From Trachelipus rathkii (lineage: Eukaryota; Arthropoda; Malacostraca; Isopoda; Trachelipodidae): a DNA stretch of 28,654 bases. Below the pieces are notes generated by a model. That model saw only the letters and a program-made list of their open reading frames with translations, did not search any database and was not told the DNA's origin. This document shows, piece by piece, positions 12,880 through 25,501 of the stretch. The stretch's first letter is position 1, and every line of letters starts with the position of its first letter. Both the position numbers and the translations under genes were made by a program. The stretch is from the NCBI GenBank assembly GCA_015478945.1, contig JABUQX010126175.1:5001-33654 (forward strand). The letters are read 5' to 3'.

Positions 12880-13660
12880 ATTCTTCATATATATTTATAA
12901 ATAAATAATTGATTATCCTCATATTTATTAAAATAATTCAATTCAAGCTATATTTTCAAAGTTAATTAAGTCCGAATTTATTATTTTTAAAATATTAAAT
13001 ATATAATTATTTATTTATTATATATATAATTTAATTAATTTATTATTATATTATTATATTTTCACATTTTTTTTATATATTTGATGTTAAAATATTTATT
13101 ATTTTTTTTTAGCATAAAAATTTGGGTTCTTTATAACTAATATTTATTTATAACTTTTAGTGATTTATGTTATAAAAATTTCTGTGATCTAAATTTTAAT
13201 TAAAAATTATTATTAGATTACAAAGTAATATTTATTTATTAAAATTATTCAGATTATTTACATTCTATTAATTTTTACGTTATAATTTATTTAATGTGGA
13301 ATATTACTTTTTCAATAGTAGTGGGAGTAAAAAATTTATAATTACATGAATCATTTTTCCTCTAATTGATTTATTTATCTTTCATTTATGGCTTCAATAT
13401 TAGTCAATATTATTATTTATTATATATATTTAAATTATTATTCAGTAATTGATTATATAAAATTTCTAAGTTCAGAAATCATTTAAGGTATATATTAATA
13501 TTTATTATATATTATTATTAATATTAATTATGTTATAATTAATTAAATTATTTATTTATTAATTTATTATTATTTATTTATTTATATTATTATTATTATA
13601 TTCATTTATTTGGTATTATATTGATTATATATTGGGTTTATTTAATTGATGCTTATATAT
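12880..13660. repeat. T-rich low-complexity tract (TTATT/ATTTATT type)
   Basis: The plus strand is almost entirely T and A, with T exceeding A, built of degenerate TTTATT, TTATTA and ATTATT words. The densest part is 13540-13620. It is the strand-reversed equivalent of the A-rich tract at 26938-27120. There is no fixed period, so it is low-complexity sequence and not a true satellite. Confidence 0.75.
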
Positions 13661-13954
13661 TTTATCATCAATTTGAGTTATCATGGATTACACTAATTCT
13701 ATCTTATATACTCATTGTTCAAGTATATTTATATTTTGCCTACTCTACTTACATGTAAATTATCTTCACTTGTATAATTAAATTTAAATTTACTATTAAC
13801 CTCATATAACTTTTAATAACGTTTCGTAACTTACATATACCATCTACTTACTATTTTTCTTAAGCGCTGGTATATCTCGTTTTAGTTATAAACTTTTTAC
13901 TTACTCTGGGCTCCTCATCCTCTCTCTCTCATATACACTCTTTTCTTATGTTTG

Positions 13955-14206
13955 AGTATTTATATATATATAATTAATAATATATAATTATATATATATA
14001 TATTATAAAAAATTAATATATTAATATCTAATATTATATAATATATATATGTATTTAATATATTATATATAATATAATATATATATATATATTAATATAT
14101 TATATATATATATATTAATATATATTAATTATAATTAATATTTATATAGATTATTTAATAAAATATATTAATATATAAATTTATATATTATTATATATAT
14201 ATATAT
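13955..14206. repeat. TA-rich island upstream of the hAT-like end
   Basis: About 250 bases are nearly pure A and T with long TATATA runs, broken at the CAGGGGCG of the next feature. A short CT run (TCCTCTCTCTCTC) lies just before it at 13918-13930. TA islands are frequent insertion targets in AT-rich genomes, which fits a mobile-element end lying at the island edge, but no target duplication can be defined inside TA repeats. Confidence 0.85.
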
Positions 14207-14251
14207 CAGGGGCGTATATATAGGTAGGCCGGGTAGGTAGCTCCCTACCTC
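14207..14251 (+). mobile_element. Candidate hAT-type transposon left terminus
   Basis: Directly after the TA island comes CAGGGGCGTATATATAGG, followed by a G-rich stretch and its C-rich complement: AGGTAGG at 14222-14228 pairs with CCTACCT at 14244-14250. Many non-autonomous hAT elements begin with CAG(G/T)GGCGTA and have a subterminal G-run/C-run hairpin of exactly this form; that resemblance is family knowledge, not a search result. I did not find a matching right end (reverse complement, ending in CGCCCCTG) downstream. The element may be one-ended, decayed, or the match may be fortuitous. Confidence 0.35.
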
Positions 14252-14254
14252 AAT

Positions 14255-16150
14255 ATATTTTTATTATTAGTAGTTTTATTTATATTAATAAATTAATTGA
14301 AATTGAATTATAAAAGTATAACTAAGATTATTGAATATATTATATAACTATGAAAGAATCTCACAAAATACATGATAAGCTAAAACATATAAAATAATTT
14401 CTTATCTATATAAATTTAAAGTATAAGTAATATAAAACTGAATGTACCAACATACATATATATATATTATAAATATAATAATAATAATAGCCTTTTTATA
14501 TATATAATTAAGACTATATATTTTATATATTATAGTGAAATATTCATATTGAAAGGGTTCTCATAGTTATCTATACTACTTATATATTATATATATACTA
14601 TGTATATCTTATATATATATAGAATAGTAAAGATATAAAAATATATATATATACTATATATAACACTAGTAGGACTAGGTTATGATATATCCCCCTAGTT
14701 CTATAAGGCGAAATTTTATCCAATATAATTTTAATAGGAAAATTTACTAGTTCAACAATTAAAATAATTATAAGTGTGAGGACAGAGAGCTAGTTACTAG
14801 ATACTACTTATACTCATATATATAATATATATATATATATAATATATATTGGGGATTAATATATTAAGATAATTTATAAGTAAACTTTTATTATCGACTA
14901 TTTCAATGTACCTATTCACGATCAGTAATATATTTATCGAAATAAGTGATTTAGGCTTATTATATGTGCAGTTTATAAGTTATTATGAAATTTTTGTATA
15001 AAATGTGTATTGTATTATATATCTGTATATTATTGATTGAAATATTTAATTTTATATATATTAACTTTATTTATATTTGCGATATTTGTATCATAATATA
15101 TATAAATATAATAAATTAAGTGAAATAAATGACTTTATATAGCATTATAAGTGTAGATTTATTATATAATTATGTGAAAAAAAAGTTATATTTAAAACTT
15201 ATCTATAAATAAACTGAAATGACGCATATAACGACCTTTATACTTGATAAAATACGAGAACCGCATCTCAAGTCATTCCTTTTACTCTAACAGTTCCTCT
15301 ACTCCATCAAATTAAGCAGCAATAGAAACATTCATCATTAGTATATATTTTGGTTGTACATTTAAATCAACTGGAGCACGCACTTATAACAAGCTTTTTG
15401 ACTCATTGTTATACAAATTATATTATTATTTGCCGTTGACCTTTTCTAACCGGATACCTATATAGTAAACTTTTTTAATTGGAACTGCACTGGGTTAATT
15501 ACGGAGGGCAGTAGATAGTCTCCTTCCGTTTATAAGCTAATACGTAAAATCCATTCTTACTCATAATAGTTATTATGGCCTTTATTAGTAATTAGTTTTT
15601 GACGTATCACTATTAGTAATATTCTTTTGGCTCAGTAATTTATATTTTGGTGACCTTAGGACCTTTATTAGTTACCTCATAATAAGACCTCTTTGGCAAC
15701 ACCCTAAATTATTCTTGTGACCTTGTATTTATTTTGTGGTTTTAGTTACCTTTAAAGGGATCTTATTATAAAGCCCTTTTATTGATGTTCTTATGAGAAA
15801 CCTTAGTTTGAACCTTATGTATACATTACTTGAACTTATTTATTAGAAATGTTCTTATATCCTATTGTTATTGGCGGCCTATATGATACGATATATAAAA
15901 AATTTATCAAGGGTGACACATGTGTCGCATCCACATTCATTCAAGATATGAGGTATTCCTTCCAAAGGTAGCGCACTGATAGCAATGGATAGAGGATTAA
16001 GTAAGGGATTTATATCTTGAGCACTCTATACCAGGTATACTATCTCCACACTTTACCTATTTAGGTTGTATAACTATGAAGTACTTAATCAATGAAGTGT
16101 GATCATGTAGTATCTGACCTTAGTTAAATGGAATTATACCTTAATAACTT
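14255..16150. other. AT-rich DNA with broken TA runs, no gene
   Basis: TA runs recur at about 14455-14530, 14580-14665 and 14816-14850, separated by ordinary AT-rich sequence. Between 15540 and 15800 the words CCTTTATTAGT (15579-15589 and 15662-15672) and GTGACCTT recur loosely, which might be very old duplication but is too diverged to define a unit. No open frame reaches 60 codons. If the hAT-like end at 14207 is real, its interior would lie here, and no transposase is visible. Confidence 0.5.
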
Positions 16151-16189
16151 TAATTATATCTCCAAAATCCGCGGTTCACAATACACTAC

Positions 16190-16470
16190 TCCACTATACA
16201 CATACACTTCAAGTTACACCTATACACTACATCAACAACATACCGTACACAACAACAACATATATATATAATTAACGAAATAATTATTCACATTAGATAT
16301 TTGAGTTATTCCGATTTTACAGTCCTGCTTAGCTTCGCACACATAATCATGACACACACTCATCCTAACACAGACTCATCTCTACATCACAAAACTTACA
16401 CGCACTCACATCATCAAGCAATACTCATCTCTACAAATATAATTTACTTATTTTTTAAATTCCAAAATGT
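16190..16470. repeat. CA-biased tract
   Basis: The plus strand is rich in CA words (CACATACAC, ACACAACAACAACA at 16237-16260, ACACACACTCATCC) with very little G. An open frame at 16301-16486 encodes a His- and Thr-rich peptide that simply reflects CA-rich DNA and is not called. It is the strand-reversed analogue of the GT tract at 26778-26932. Confidence 0.6.
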
Positions 16471-16489
16471 GCATTACAACAAGTAATTC

Positions 16490-17515
16490 CTTCAATCAAT
16501 AATTATCAACTCTCTTCACTTAATAACTAAAAGCGTGTGTTTTATTAATTCCTAGGTAGGAAAAAAACGAACTTGTAAAAAATGTTAATCTTAATCGCAA
16601 AACTAATGCACTAAACACTTTAACACAGTACACTGCTCATCAAACAATGATATATCATTCACATTCACTATTAACACTTATATCACTTCCCCGCATTTTA
16701 TGATACTTTTTCAGGACATTCTACACGATATATGCACAGTTTATCAACACCAATACTACAACAATCTGGGTCCAACTATTATCTTTTGTGGAGGTTCCTA
16801 AATCCAGTCGAGTTTAAAATTTTTTGGCCACTGCGCTGCTTAATTGAATTTCGGGGTGTCCATACACCCTACATTTTTGTGGCATGCTCCTTATATATTA
16901 TTTTTTTTACCGGCGGTCCATTCCCACTTGGTCTTCCAGGCTAACTTTTATTTCTGGTATTATGTTACATGTATTCTTTGAGTAATAAAGAATGATTTTC
17001 TTTTCTGCGGGGTCAACTTCCGTTCTTGTATTTCATAGGGTGTATCCACCCAAATATTATGGGGAAATATAAGAGTGTTTAAAAGAATTGTCTTATTTTG
17101 TGACCTTGTAGCCTTAATTTTTTGATGTACAGCGAATCATTATGTGATTGGACAGCTATATCATTGGAATTCTTGGTTTTTATTGAGATGTGATTTACAA
17201 TAACTTGCGACTCGACTAATGCACTGATGTGTATGGTAAGATTCACCCTTCTTGATAATTTCAGGTCTTCCAGCATATAATGTTAGATTAGACTCATCTT
17301 TGAGATGCTCTGGACAAGTCTTGGTTATGGCATCTATATCATTTGAACTGATTCAGTACTTTGAATGACTTACCACAGATAATTAATTCGTATTAGCTTA
17401 TATATCACCTATTTGAGAATGGATTATCAAATCACCGTAAAGAAGTATCTCAGATGATTAGCCTTTCTATATAATTATATATTAGATTCTTAACTTATTA
17501 CTAATGAGTATTCTA
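16490..17515. other. AT-rich DNA without a recognisable gene
   Basis: Open frames at 16732-16944 (plus, 70 codons) and 17079-17276 (minus, 65 codons) are unremarkable. The first lies in locally T-rich, slightly more GC-rich sequence and begins at an ATG, but it has no recognisable motif. I see no RNA gene, repeat unit or regulatory site here. Confidence 0.5.
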
Positions 17516-17519
17516 ATTA

Positions 17520-17670
17520 GAGTACCAGGTTAGTGCAAGGTGAGTTAGCCTATGATATGCCAATGTAGATGTCAATATTGAATGCCATAATGGTGCAAGT
17601 GAGTGCCACATCTCAAATTGTCTTTCCTTAACCTTATGAGTGCCAACCATAGTGCCAACGAGTGCCACTT
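17520..17670 (+). repeat. Cluster of GTGCCA/GAGTGCCA motifs
   Basis: Within 150 bases the motif AGTGCCA or a one-base variant appears several times: 17601-17608, 17638-17646, 17651-17658 and 17660-17667, with related ATGCCA and GTGCAAG words at 17534-17595. Spacing is irregular, so this is a degenerate repeat and not a clean tandem array. Single further copies occur at 11128-11137 and 18637-18646, the latter inside the left arm region of the inverted repeat. Confidence 0.5.
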
Positions 17671-17771
17671 TTCACATTCTCAAGTCCATTATATCTAGCA
17701 CACTACCTGAGTCTAGAATAGCGTCGTTATTTATAATTATAACCCATATGGTTATTATTTGATATTATAGG

Positions 17772-17800
17772 GGACCAGTGAGACCAGTTGGGACCAGAAC
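17772..17800 (+). repeat. Short tandem GGACCAG repeat
   Basis: GGACCAGTGA, GACCAGTTG and GGACCAGAAC lie head to tail, giving three copies of a GACCAG core at about 9-10 base spacing. It is too short to be more than a local slippage product. Confidence 0.6.
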
Positions 17801-17869
17801 TAGAGGTGGTTGGTTGATGCTTCCTACTTATGAAGTTTATGATCCTTATATTTCATATCATTAAGCCTA

Positions 17870-18060
17870 TAAATTAATATTATTTTAATATATATAGTTA
17901 TATATATATATTATATTAATATATATAATATATATATATATATTATATTTATATCTATATAATTATATTTATATATATATATATATATATATAATTATAT
18001 ATAATTATTAATATATATATATTAATAATATATAATATATAATAATACGATACTATATAT
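17870..18060. repeat. TA-rich island beside the left inverted arm
   Basis: About 190 bases of almost pure A and T with long TATATATA runs. It lies outward of the CA-biased tract and GC-rich island of the left arm, mirroring the order at the right edge of the window, where GT-biased DNA runs into TATATATA and TAATATA sequence. Confidence 0.85.
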
Positions 18061-18179
18061 CATATAAACTAATTTTAAATTTACTCATTATAAATACATT
18101 AATTATTAATTACATAAATTTATATTTTTTATTATCATTTAAACACACTTTTATTATTATATAAATTTTATATCTATTG

Positions 18180-18570
18180 GTGCACAGCGAACCCTCTTTA
18201 CCCACTACTATCACCTTAAGTGATTAATCTATTCATCTATTTTTATATTCCATTGCTGCATTATCACAAATGATACAACTTATTTACACACTTATTGAAT
18301 ACACTATTTATTTATGTCATTTACTACTCTCCGTGGACACACTCCTTGTCTCTCCTTAAACACATTTAACCACAAACTCATCAAAGACACTATATTCACT
18401 TTTACTTCTAACATAATCACAACTATATGATCTCTTATTAAGACGCATTACATCTAAGCCATAACACACATATCGCTGATCACTTACCCATAAATTGCAC
18501 TTACACTTTACACAATTGACACAAAAGGATAACACACTTTAACACTTACACTCAGCCCAACACACTTTGC
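18180..18570. repeat. CA-biased tract of the left arm
   Basis: The plus strand carries recurring CACTTACAC, AACACACTT, ACACACTCC and TACACTTT words with little G. The right-hand counterpart (28340-28620) read on the minus strand has the same kind of words (CACTTACAC, ACACACAC). This supports the idea that the two arms are composite copies, although a base-by-base alignment of this part is not clear by eye. Confidence 0.55.
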
Positions 18571-18582
18571 TCTTTGCATATT

Positions 18583-18963
18583 TTGATGCCTCATCATATT
18601 ATCAATTTGTGAGCATTCAAAACACTCCGATATTTTTGAGTGCCAATTACAGACATTGCATACACCTTTACGAACTCCACCATAAAACAGTGAATATTCA
18701 TATCTTATTGTGTGATTGTAGTTGATGAACTCTATTTCTTAAAATGTTATTTTTTTCTTTGTGTCCTTAATTTCTAGGCATTTTATAATGATAATACCTC
18801 AACTTTGATGATTCAATAAGAACAGAGTTAAAATTGATGTTTTCCGCTAGTAGATCATAAGCTGCCCAACAGGGCGCAGCGAGCGCCTCCGCGCAAAGAC
18901 AGACAAACCCGCCGCGTTCACCTGCCGCCGCGTGCATGCTCCTTGTAGTCAGGCGCAATATTT
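18583..18963 (-). repeat. Left copy of inverted dispersed repeat with GC-rich core
   Basis: Read on the minus strand this matches 28081-28332 in the same order. AGGCGCAATATTT (18951-18963) is the exact complement of 28081-28093. A 40-base GC-rich core (18861-18899), containing CAGGGCGCAGC and CGCGCAAA, matches 28124-28162. AACAGAGTTA (18821-18830) matches 28192-28201, and TTGATGCCTCA (18583-18593) matches the GAGGCATCAA repeats. The outer part is looser, with insertions. A frame at 18767-18958 (minus) opens across the core but starts at TTG and is not conserved with the other copy, so the repeat is judged non-coding. Confidence 0.75.
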
Positions 18964-19090
18964 TAATACTCTTCGTTCGCCCTCGCTCGTGTCGAGGTCG
19001 TGGGCTCGACTGAAGTGGCTCGTAGATAAAATAACCTAAAACGTTCCTGAGCGATTCACCAGCCCCAAAGCAAGCACTAATAATTGCAAA
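18964..19090. other. GC-rich flank of the left repeat with a small dyad
   Basis: The raised G+C continues past the alignable repeat. It contains GTCGAG at 18991-18996 and CTCGAC at 19005-19010, a 6 bp stem with an 8-base loop. The right copy has GC-rich sequence at the corresponding place (28028-28080), but the two are not clearly alignable there. No gene is visible. Confidence 0.45.
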
Positions 19091-22000
19091 TGCATCGCAG
19101 TGGTCGTAAATTTTGTTTTTCTCTTGCCGAGTCTGATATATGAAAATAATAAATTAATACTTTAATTGTGATGTTATTGAAGTTGAATATTTCATATACT
19201 TTAAAATACGATTTTTTATGTAAAATAAAACTTTACTCAGCAGGACTTCGAGAAATACTGGTAACTCTATATACAAGAACCTATATTTATTTAAACATAT
19301 AATATTTATTTTACATTATTATCTTATTTCTATATTTTTTTTACTTATATAATCATAACTTTTAATTTAATAATTATTTTAATAAATCATGTATGATAAA
19401 GGAAGACAAAATTCATAGAAGTGTAACTTGATTAAATAATATATATAATATATTTAAATTTTTAACTATAAATTGATGAGGAAAATTTTATTAAATAACA
19501 TTATAATACTTTAATTATCAGACCCTTATATACCAAAGTAACACTCGAGTGAAATCAATCTAGTGATAGTGTGTCTAGTTTAACGTACAAAACAAATGAG
19601 GGATTAAGTTTTGTTTTTCTCTTTTCTGTCTTACATTACACGTATTGAGAGAATATTATTGTTATATCCAATGAGCTTATGTATTGTTGTATAACACACC
19701 TGAGATAATTATCAAACTCCTATAGTATTAGTATTTAATGTTCTACTATTTTAATAATTGCCTATCTAAAAGACAGACGTTATAAGAATCTAGCAATTCA
19801 CTAGAAGAAGGGTATATACGATAAGCTGAGAAAAGTGATCCGTGGAGTAATGAGGGGTATATACTAGTCCAGGCAGTCCTATGACACACTGTGAAGACAC
19901 TGTTCCTATATTCTTGTTTTTTTATTTCTATCTGCATTTCTTCTACACCATCTCGCTCCTTTGTACGAAGCATTGGAGTTTAAGGATTTTTTTACTGGAA
20001 GCTTCTGAGACTCAAAATTCATGAGGTTATTCAAGCATTATCAGGAACCAGTAATAGGCAAAGGTATATATCAGGTAAAAGATCGGAAAATTTACAGAAA
20101 GGAGTCGGATTTACTAAGGCGACAACTATGCAAGGTATTCAGTAAGGACAGCTCATAGTGTGATTTTACACACATGAGCATTACCTGGGCAAATCTTTAT
20201 CATAACACTCAACATCATTGATTCTACTGGCGAGCTTAATACCGTATAGGGCTTTACAGAAAATAATTCTGGGCGCGTTTTAAAAGCGTAACTATATCTA
20301 ATTAAGCAATTATGTTTTTATTATTATATAATAATTTACGGCTATGCTATACTTTATATTATCACTTTAGATTGATAGAGTAAGATCTATTCTTCTCTAT
20401 AATTAGTTTTTAGTTGAAAATTGGTATGAACATTTAGAAAGAAATTAAGTCTCCAATATCAATTACATTCATATTATAATTAGTTATATTAACTTTTAAA
20501 AAAATTTTCGGCTATTAGAATATCCAACTTGATCGACTTTAGGTTGAGTTGTTACTTCTCATGGACTTTATGTGTATTATTCTAATTTTTTAGCTTGCAG
20601 GGACACACAAAGATCTACATCACACAACTACTCGCCCAACTTCATTTCACATGTCACAATACATCATTCGCCTATACCTCTGACACACGATATAAACATA
20701 GACTACACTGTTTAACACCTACCCTACACACCCAAATCAAAAAACTTATACCTTCGGACTATACGTACGTACAACTTATTTTAAACATTTATTCAAAAGT
20801 CAAATTACTATTTTGAGCAAGAAAAAATCTTGAAAACTAATATAACACATTATCATCATTAAAATGATTTCATTTAATATGTCTTATTAGATTAAATTAC
20901 GTACATTCATATTAGTATTCTCCCTCAATTTATTTCAAAATAATATAAAACTATTCAGATTCATATGTAATTCTTCAAAAAAGCTCTTACAGCCATATAT
21001 ATGCTAGCTTAAATTTAGGCTCATTTTTGGTACTATTCAGTCATTATAATGTCTATGAATACAAGAAGTTGTCCTATGTATATATTAATCCACTGGGGCT
21101 AAGCTACTTTATGGGAGTTTTAAAGTGTTGAACTTTAATTTAAGCTTAGAATTTGAGATTTTGTCATAAAGAACATAAACTAGCCTGTTTACTAAATATA
21201 TTTTAACTGAAAATATTAATTTAATTAAAACCATATGGCGTATGCTTTTCCACATGAAACCTTTATAAGGTTATATGATTAATATTTTCTAACCGGTAAA
21301 AAGAAAAGCTATATGTTAGCACTAACGGGAGGATAACACCCCATAACGCTCGGACTACATGTTATCACGCTTTTGAACCAAAACAAAAGACTTGACTGTG
21401 TAATAAAAGTGGCAATGCGGGTCTTGGAATTCGTTTTTTTTGATTTTGGACATACCTAACCCGTGGTCTTTTCTATAAGCAAAACTGATTTCTATCCTCA
21501 TGTTTATAATTACAGGTTATAACTATTTGAGCAAAATACACTATAAGAATAATTATAGTTGTTCTACATTTTCCACTCTGTACTAGTAATTCATATTTAA
21601 TCAAGAGGTCACAGTTGTTTTTTAAGCTTGAGTGATTGGCTCTTAGGCTAATAGTGTGAAAAAAGTTGCGAGCCGCAAGGGTTTCTAAAATTCTTAAAAA
21701 TAACATTCCTAACCTAATTCTCTGACGCACAATAATTATTTATTATAAAATATCAAAATGGCATCAGATTCTTAAAAAGTCTATCAAGAAAAAACACGCA
21801 TGCTAAATAAGAGAAAAAACGAAAGTGCATTAAGATCATAAACGCCTTTTAGTTAAAAGATAAATTAATTGATTTTAGGTTGATGTTCTTATTATTATTG
21901 TTTTATATGGGTACTATTATATAAACATATATTCGCAACAAGAGGAAAATCTACTAAGGACGCCGGAAACGTACAATAATTATGGTATAATCGCACAACT

Positions 22001-22511
22001 GGGTGATTCTTTATCATAGAATAAAATGGTGTTGATAATAATCATAAACTATAATTCTAGAGAGGATCATAAAGTTAAGGAAGTATATTTGGTTTATTTA
22101 ATTGGGTACACCTACGAGGGGGCGAATTTTAGGCCGTAAAAGTTGGAAGTTGTCACTATATGGTCAAATAAAAATAGTATTTAAACGAGGGGCGGTTCCT
22201 CTATCGTGGGTAATAATTTGGTGGTGACATTATACAACAGCTACGTATTTTACGAGTGTCATCCGCTCTACAATCTTAAGGCCTAAATTTAGGAATAAAC
22301 CCTTTTTCTGGTATCCGGGGCTGATTTAGCTAATACAATTGAAGTTTTAGGGTCAAAAAGGAATTTCCGGTATAGACAAAGAATCGAGAATCAATGTTTT
22401 ATTATTTTATAAATACTATTATTAAACATCCTGGATCGGTAAGATCCTTTAAGCAGGTAAAGAAGGAAATGTGATCTGATATCGGTCATGTGAGATGGAA
22501 ATTAAACAGTG

Positions 22512-22532
22512 TGTAGCGGGGAGAACGCTACA
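22512..22532. repeat. Hairpin, 7 bp GC-containing stem
   Basis: TGTAGCG at 22512-22518 pairs exactly with CGCTACA at 22526-22532 around loop GGGAGAA; one more G-T pair is possible outside. It is compact and moderately stable. No T-run follows and no gene adjoins. Confidence 0.45.
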
Positions 22533-23367
22533 TTCCTCTAATTCTTATTATGACCGGCGGTAACGCTATTTCTCGTTTCCCTATAGACAGTGTTAGTATT
22601 GTGGACGAGAAGAGGATTTATCTATAATCTGCTTTTTTGATGGGAGAATTCTAAGACACTAATGTGAAAAAAACCGTTGAGTTTTGTAGTACACTATATG
22701 CGCACTAAGAAGCGATTATTCTGTGTATAAATTTGTGTACAGGATAAATATTTTATCTGGTTCTTTAAGTATGTTAATATAAACGAGTTATATTATTTTG
22801 GTATGTAGTGTCAATATTAATGGAATCACCACATTTTAACATGACTGTATTTAAATAAGTTCATCATCTCTTAGGGGTATAGTTTTAGAGGACATATAAT
22901 GTTCGGGTGCACACAACTTTTATCTATGGATAATTTAAGAGGATATAATAAAAAAAGATTTTTTCTCTGATATTGCAACACGTATAAGATTGGTACATTA
23001 CCAATCAGCAAACATACTGAATTTAATATATTCAACCTAAAATTAGGTTAATACGTGAATTGCCACATGATTTATCGAGTGTAGACACTGTGTCCCAGCG
23101 TTAGAATCATTGCATACAAATGGTTGGAAGTACGGGTTTTCTTATCTACTTCGCATTGATAGGTAACAAGTAAGTAAACAAAAACTACACACAGCTATTA
23201 TGATAATAGTTATAAATTATCAAGTTAGTCATCATTATACATCTCAACTGACATGATTTTATTATGATTTATCAATGCTACGGGTAGCACCAAAGCATGA
23301 TAATTTCACCCGTATGTCAGTCTTCACACGATAAAGGGTCACTTCCGGCTCTTTTGGTCTCAGAATC

Positions 23368-23389
23368 ACCACTAGAGGAGTCTGGTGGT
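23368..23389. repeat. Tight hairpin, 9 bp stem, GGAG tetraloop
   Basis: ACCACTAGA at 23368-23376 pairs with TCTGGTGGT at 23381-23389, eight Watson-Crick pairs and one T-G pair, around the four-base loop GGAG. It is one of the most compact stems in the window and is GC-richer than its surroundings. Its role is unknown. Confidence 0.5.
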
Positions 23390-23478
23390 TTACACCTAGG
23401 GCACACTCTTTAATTAGATTATAACTACAAGGACATCAGCTTAAATAACTCGGGAATCTAAAGATATTATTATTAGGA

Positions 23479-23493
23479 CGAGTCAATGACTCG
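23479..23493. repeat. 15 bp perfect dyad CGAGTCA-A-TGACTCG
   Basis: Two inverted TGACTCG half-sites share a central A. TGACTC/GAGTCA half-sites resemble bZIP (Gcn4/AP-1) binding sites in eukaryotes, but no promoter or gene is next to it. A dyad of this size is expected about once or twice by chance in a window of this length. Confidence 0.3.
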
Positions 23494-25464
23494 CGGAGCG
23501 ACACATTGATAGTACGCTGAAATAGCAACTTACGTAGGTTATATCATATTATGTTAGGATACAAGTACAAAAAAAACATAACAGTTTGGGGAGTTTAGTT
23601 GTAAGGAGAGAAATAATGAAGCCGTATGCAGACCATACGCAATTTAATGGTAGAATATACGACGTAATATGACGCAAAGCATTGCTGCTGAATACACTTA
23701 CAATGTATATGGAGATCCAGTAGGCGAATTGTTTAGATTGTGAGAGCACTCGGTAAGAGTAGTTTATAAGTACTTAAGCATAGGTGGGGTTATTATCTCA
23801 AAGCTTTTCATACAATTAAATTACAAAGGTTAAAAAATCTTCATTTTCATATCTTCTAACTCAATTTAGAATTTTCATGCATTTTTAAAAAAACTCCACT
23901 GTAATCGGTTATGATTATTAAATTTTCGCTCTTAAGTAAATCGACACTTGCCATATCAGAGCGAGGAGGATTGGCTTCCTAAGTTCTATTAAAAGTTTTC
24001 CTCTCTGGAATTCGACAGTGCCTGTCCAGACACAATATGAAGTCGAAATAAAAATATTATATAAAAAATCACAAAGATGTTGCTCAGAAAAATGTCAAAA
24101 ATATCTCTATTGCAACCAATCTTGAAGCAGTAAGGCGCCAACTATTTTATAAATGTACTCATTTTGAGTGTATATAAACGAAAGATTAACAGCTCTCTGG
24201 TCAGAAAATAAGTTATAATAGTAATTATTAAAAAAAATTGAGAATAAGTAAATATTTTATATTAGGGGCCACCTTAATATGATATGTTTATTGGAACTTT
24301 AATAATTGTTTCGGCAAGTTCATATAGATTTTTTAGGAGGGTATAATTTACTTTGAGATATATAACTACAAACAATAGTCCGCTATTTATTACATCTAAA
24401 ATTCGTCCAATGGTAGAGATAATTGGTTTCTAAACATGTGGGAATATAGCTTGTTAATTTAACTTATATATATCCATAATGCTAAATTTTCTTGTTATTT
24501 ACAATTTGTCGGTTTCTCCGTTAACCTTTTAATATTTCAAAGGAATTATTTAATGTTTAATTATACATAGACTTCAATTACATACATAAAGTCTTTAAAT
24601 TTTCTTTACATATATAGTATAATTATTAATCGTTTTATTAGTTTCTAGCATTTCAAATTGAATACACAGCGGTACTAGCAATCATTTAAATTAACAGAAT
24701 TGTTTAGTTGTGATTTGTTTACTTGTAAATATAATTAGGAAAAGATTGAAATTTAATATATATAATTAATACATATCATTAATAATTTAATAAGTTTATG
24801 AGCTAGGTTTAAGGGAAGGTTACGTTAGGTTACAAAGATTTAAACTTGTTTTTTAATATTTTTTAAAAGAGATTTGAAATATATTTTTTATACAAAAAGT
24901 TTATTAATTTTGACTATCAAAATATTAAATATTTTAATTTGAACTTTTAATAATCGAATTAAAATGTAATCTAGATCCATCTATAGCTAAATATACGAAA
25001 TTATGCACAAAAAAACTCACCACAGAGTAATAGTATACAGGATTATCTCTAATATCTTCAATAATTGGTATTATTATTATTATAAAGGTAAAGTTTTAAC
25101 TCGTATATATATATTACGGTATATAAATAATGGTAATATTTAATATTTATACATTTTTAGTATCAGCGTCTTAATTTTGCGTAATTGGTTAATAGATAAT
25201 GAATGTTAATTAAGTTTCCCAAATATGATAATTTAGTTGTCCGCAAATATTTGGGTCATGTGAGTTTGTGATACTAATGATGAGGGAAGAGATTTGTTGA
25301 AGTCTTATTATTTCTTTAAAAATTTAAATAGCTATACTCATGTCAATAATGGTCATGAAAGCACGATCTGTTCAACGCCAAGCACTTTAGGTATGTGGAT
25401 TATTAGGAAAAACTCCAATGTTCTGTGTTAGCATATATCTATAATACACCAAAAAGCGAATTAA

Positions 25465-25501
25465 AATAATTCCTCGAACCAATACTCGAGGATCGATTAT
25501 T
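25465..25501. repeat. Interrupted hairpin
   Basis: CCTCGA at 25472-25477 pairs with TCGAGG at 25486-25491 around ACCAATAC. AATAAT at 25465-25470 pairs with ATTATT at 25496-25501 beyond an asymmetric internal loop. Two short stems of this sort could be coincidence. Confidence 0.35.

Noticed and set aside
15716..17111. Shared 13-mer TTGTGACCTTGTA at 15.72 and 17.10 kb
   Set aside because: The match does not extend on either side, and several 13-base coincidences are expected in a window of this size.
18767..18958. Minus-strand frame across the GC-rich core
   Set aside because: It starts at TTG and its frame is not conserved in the sister repeat at 28.1 kb because of single-base indels.
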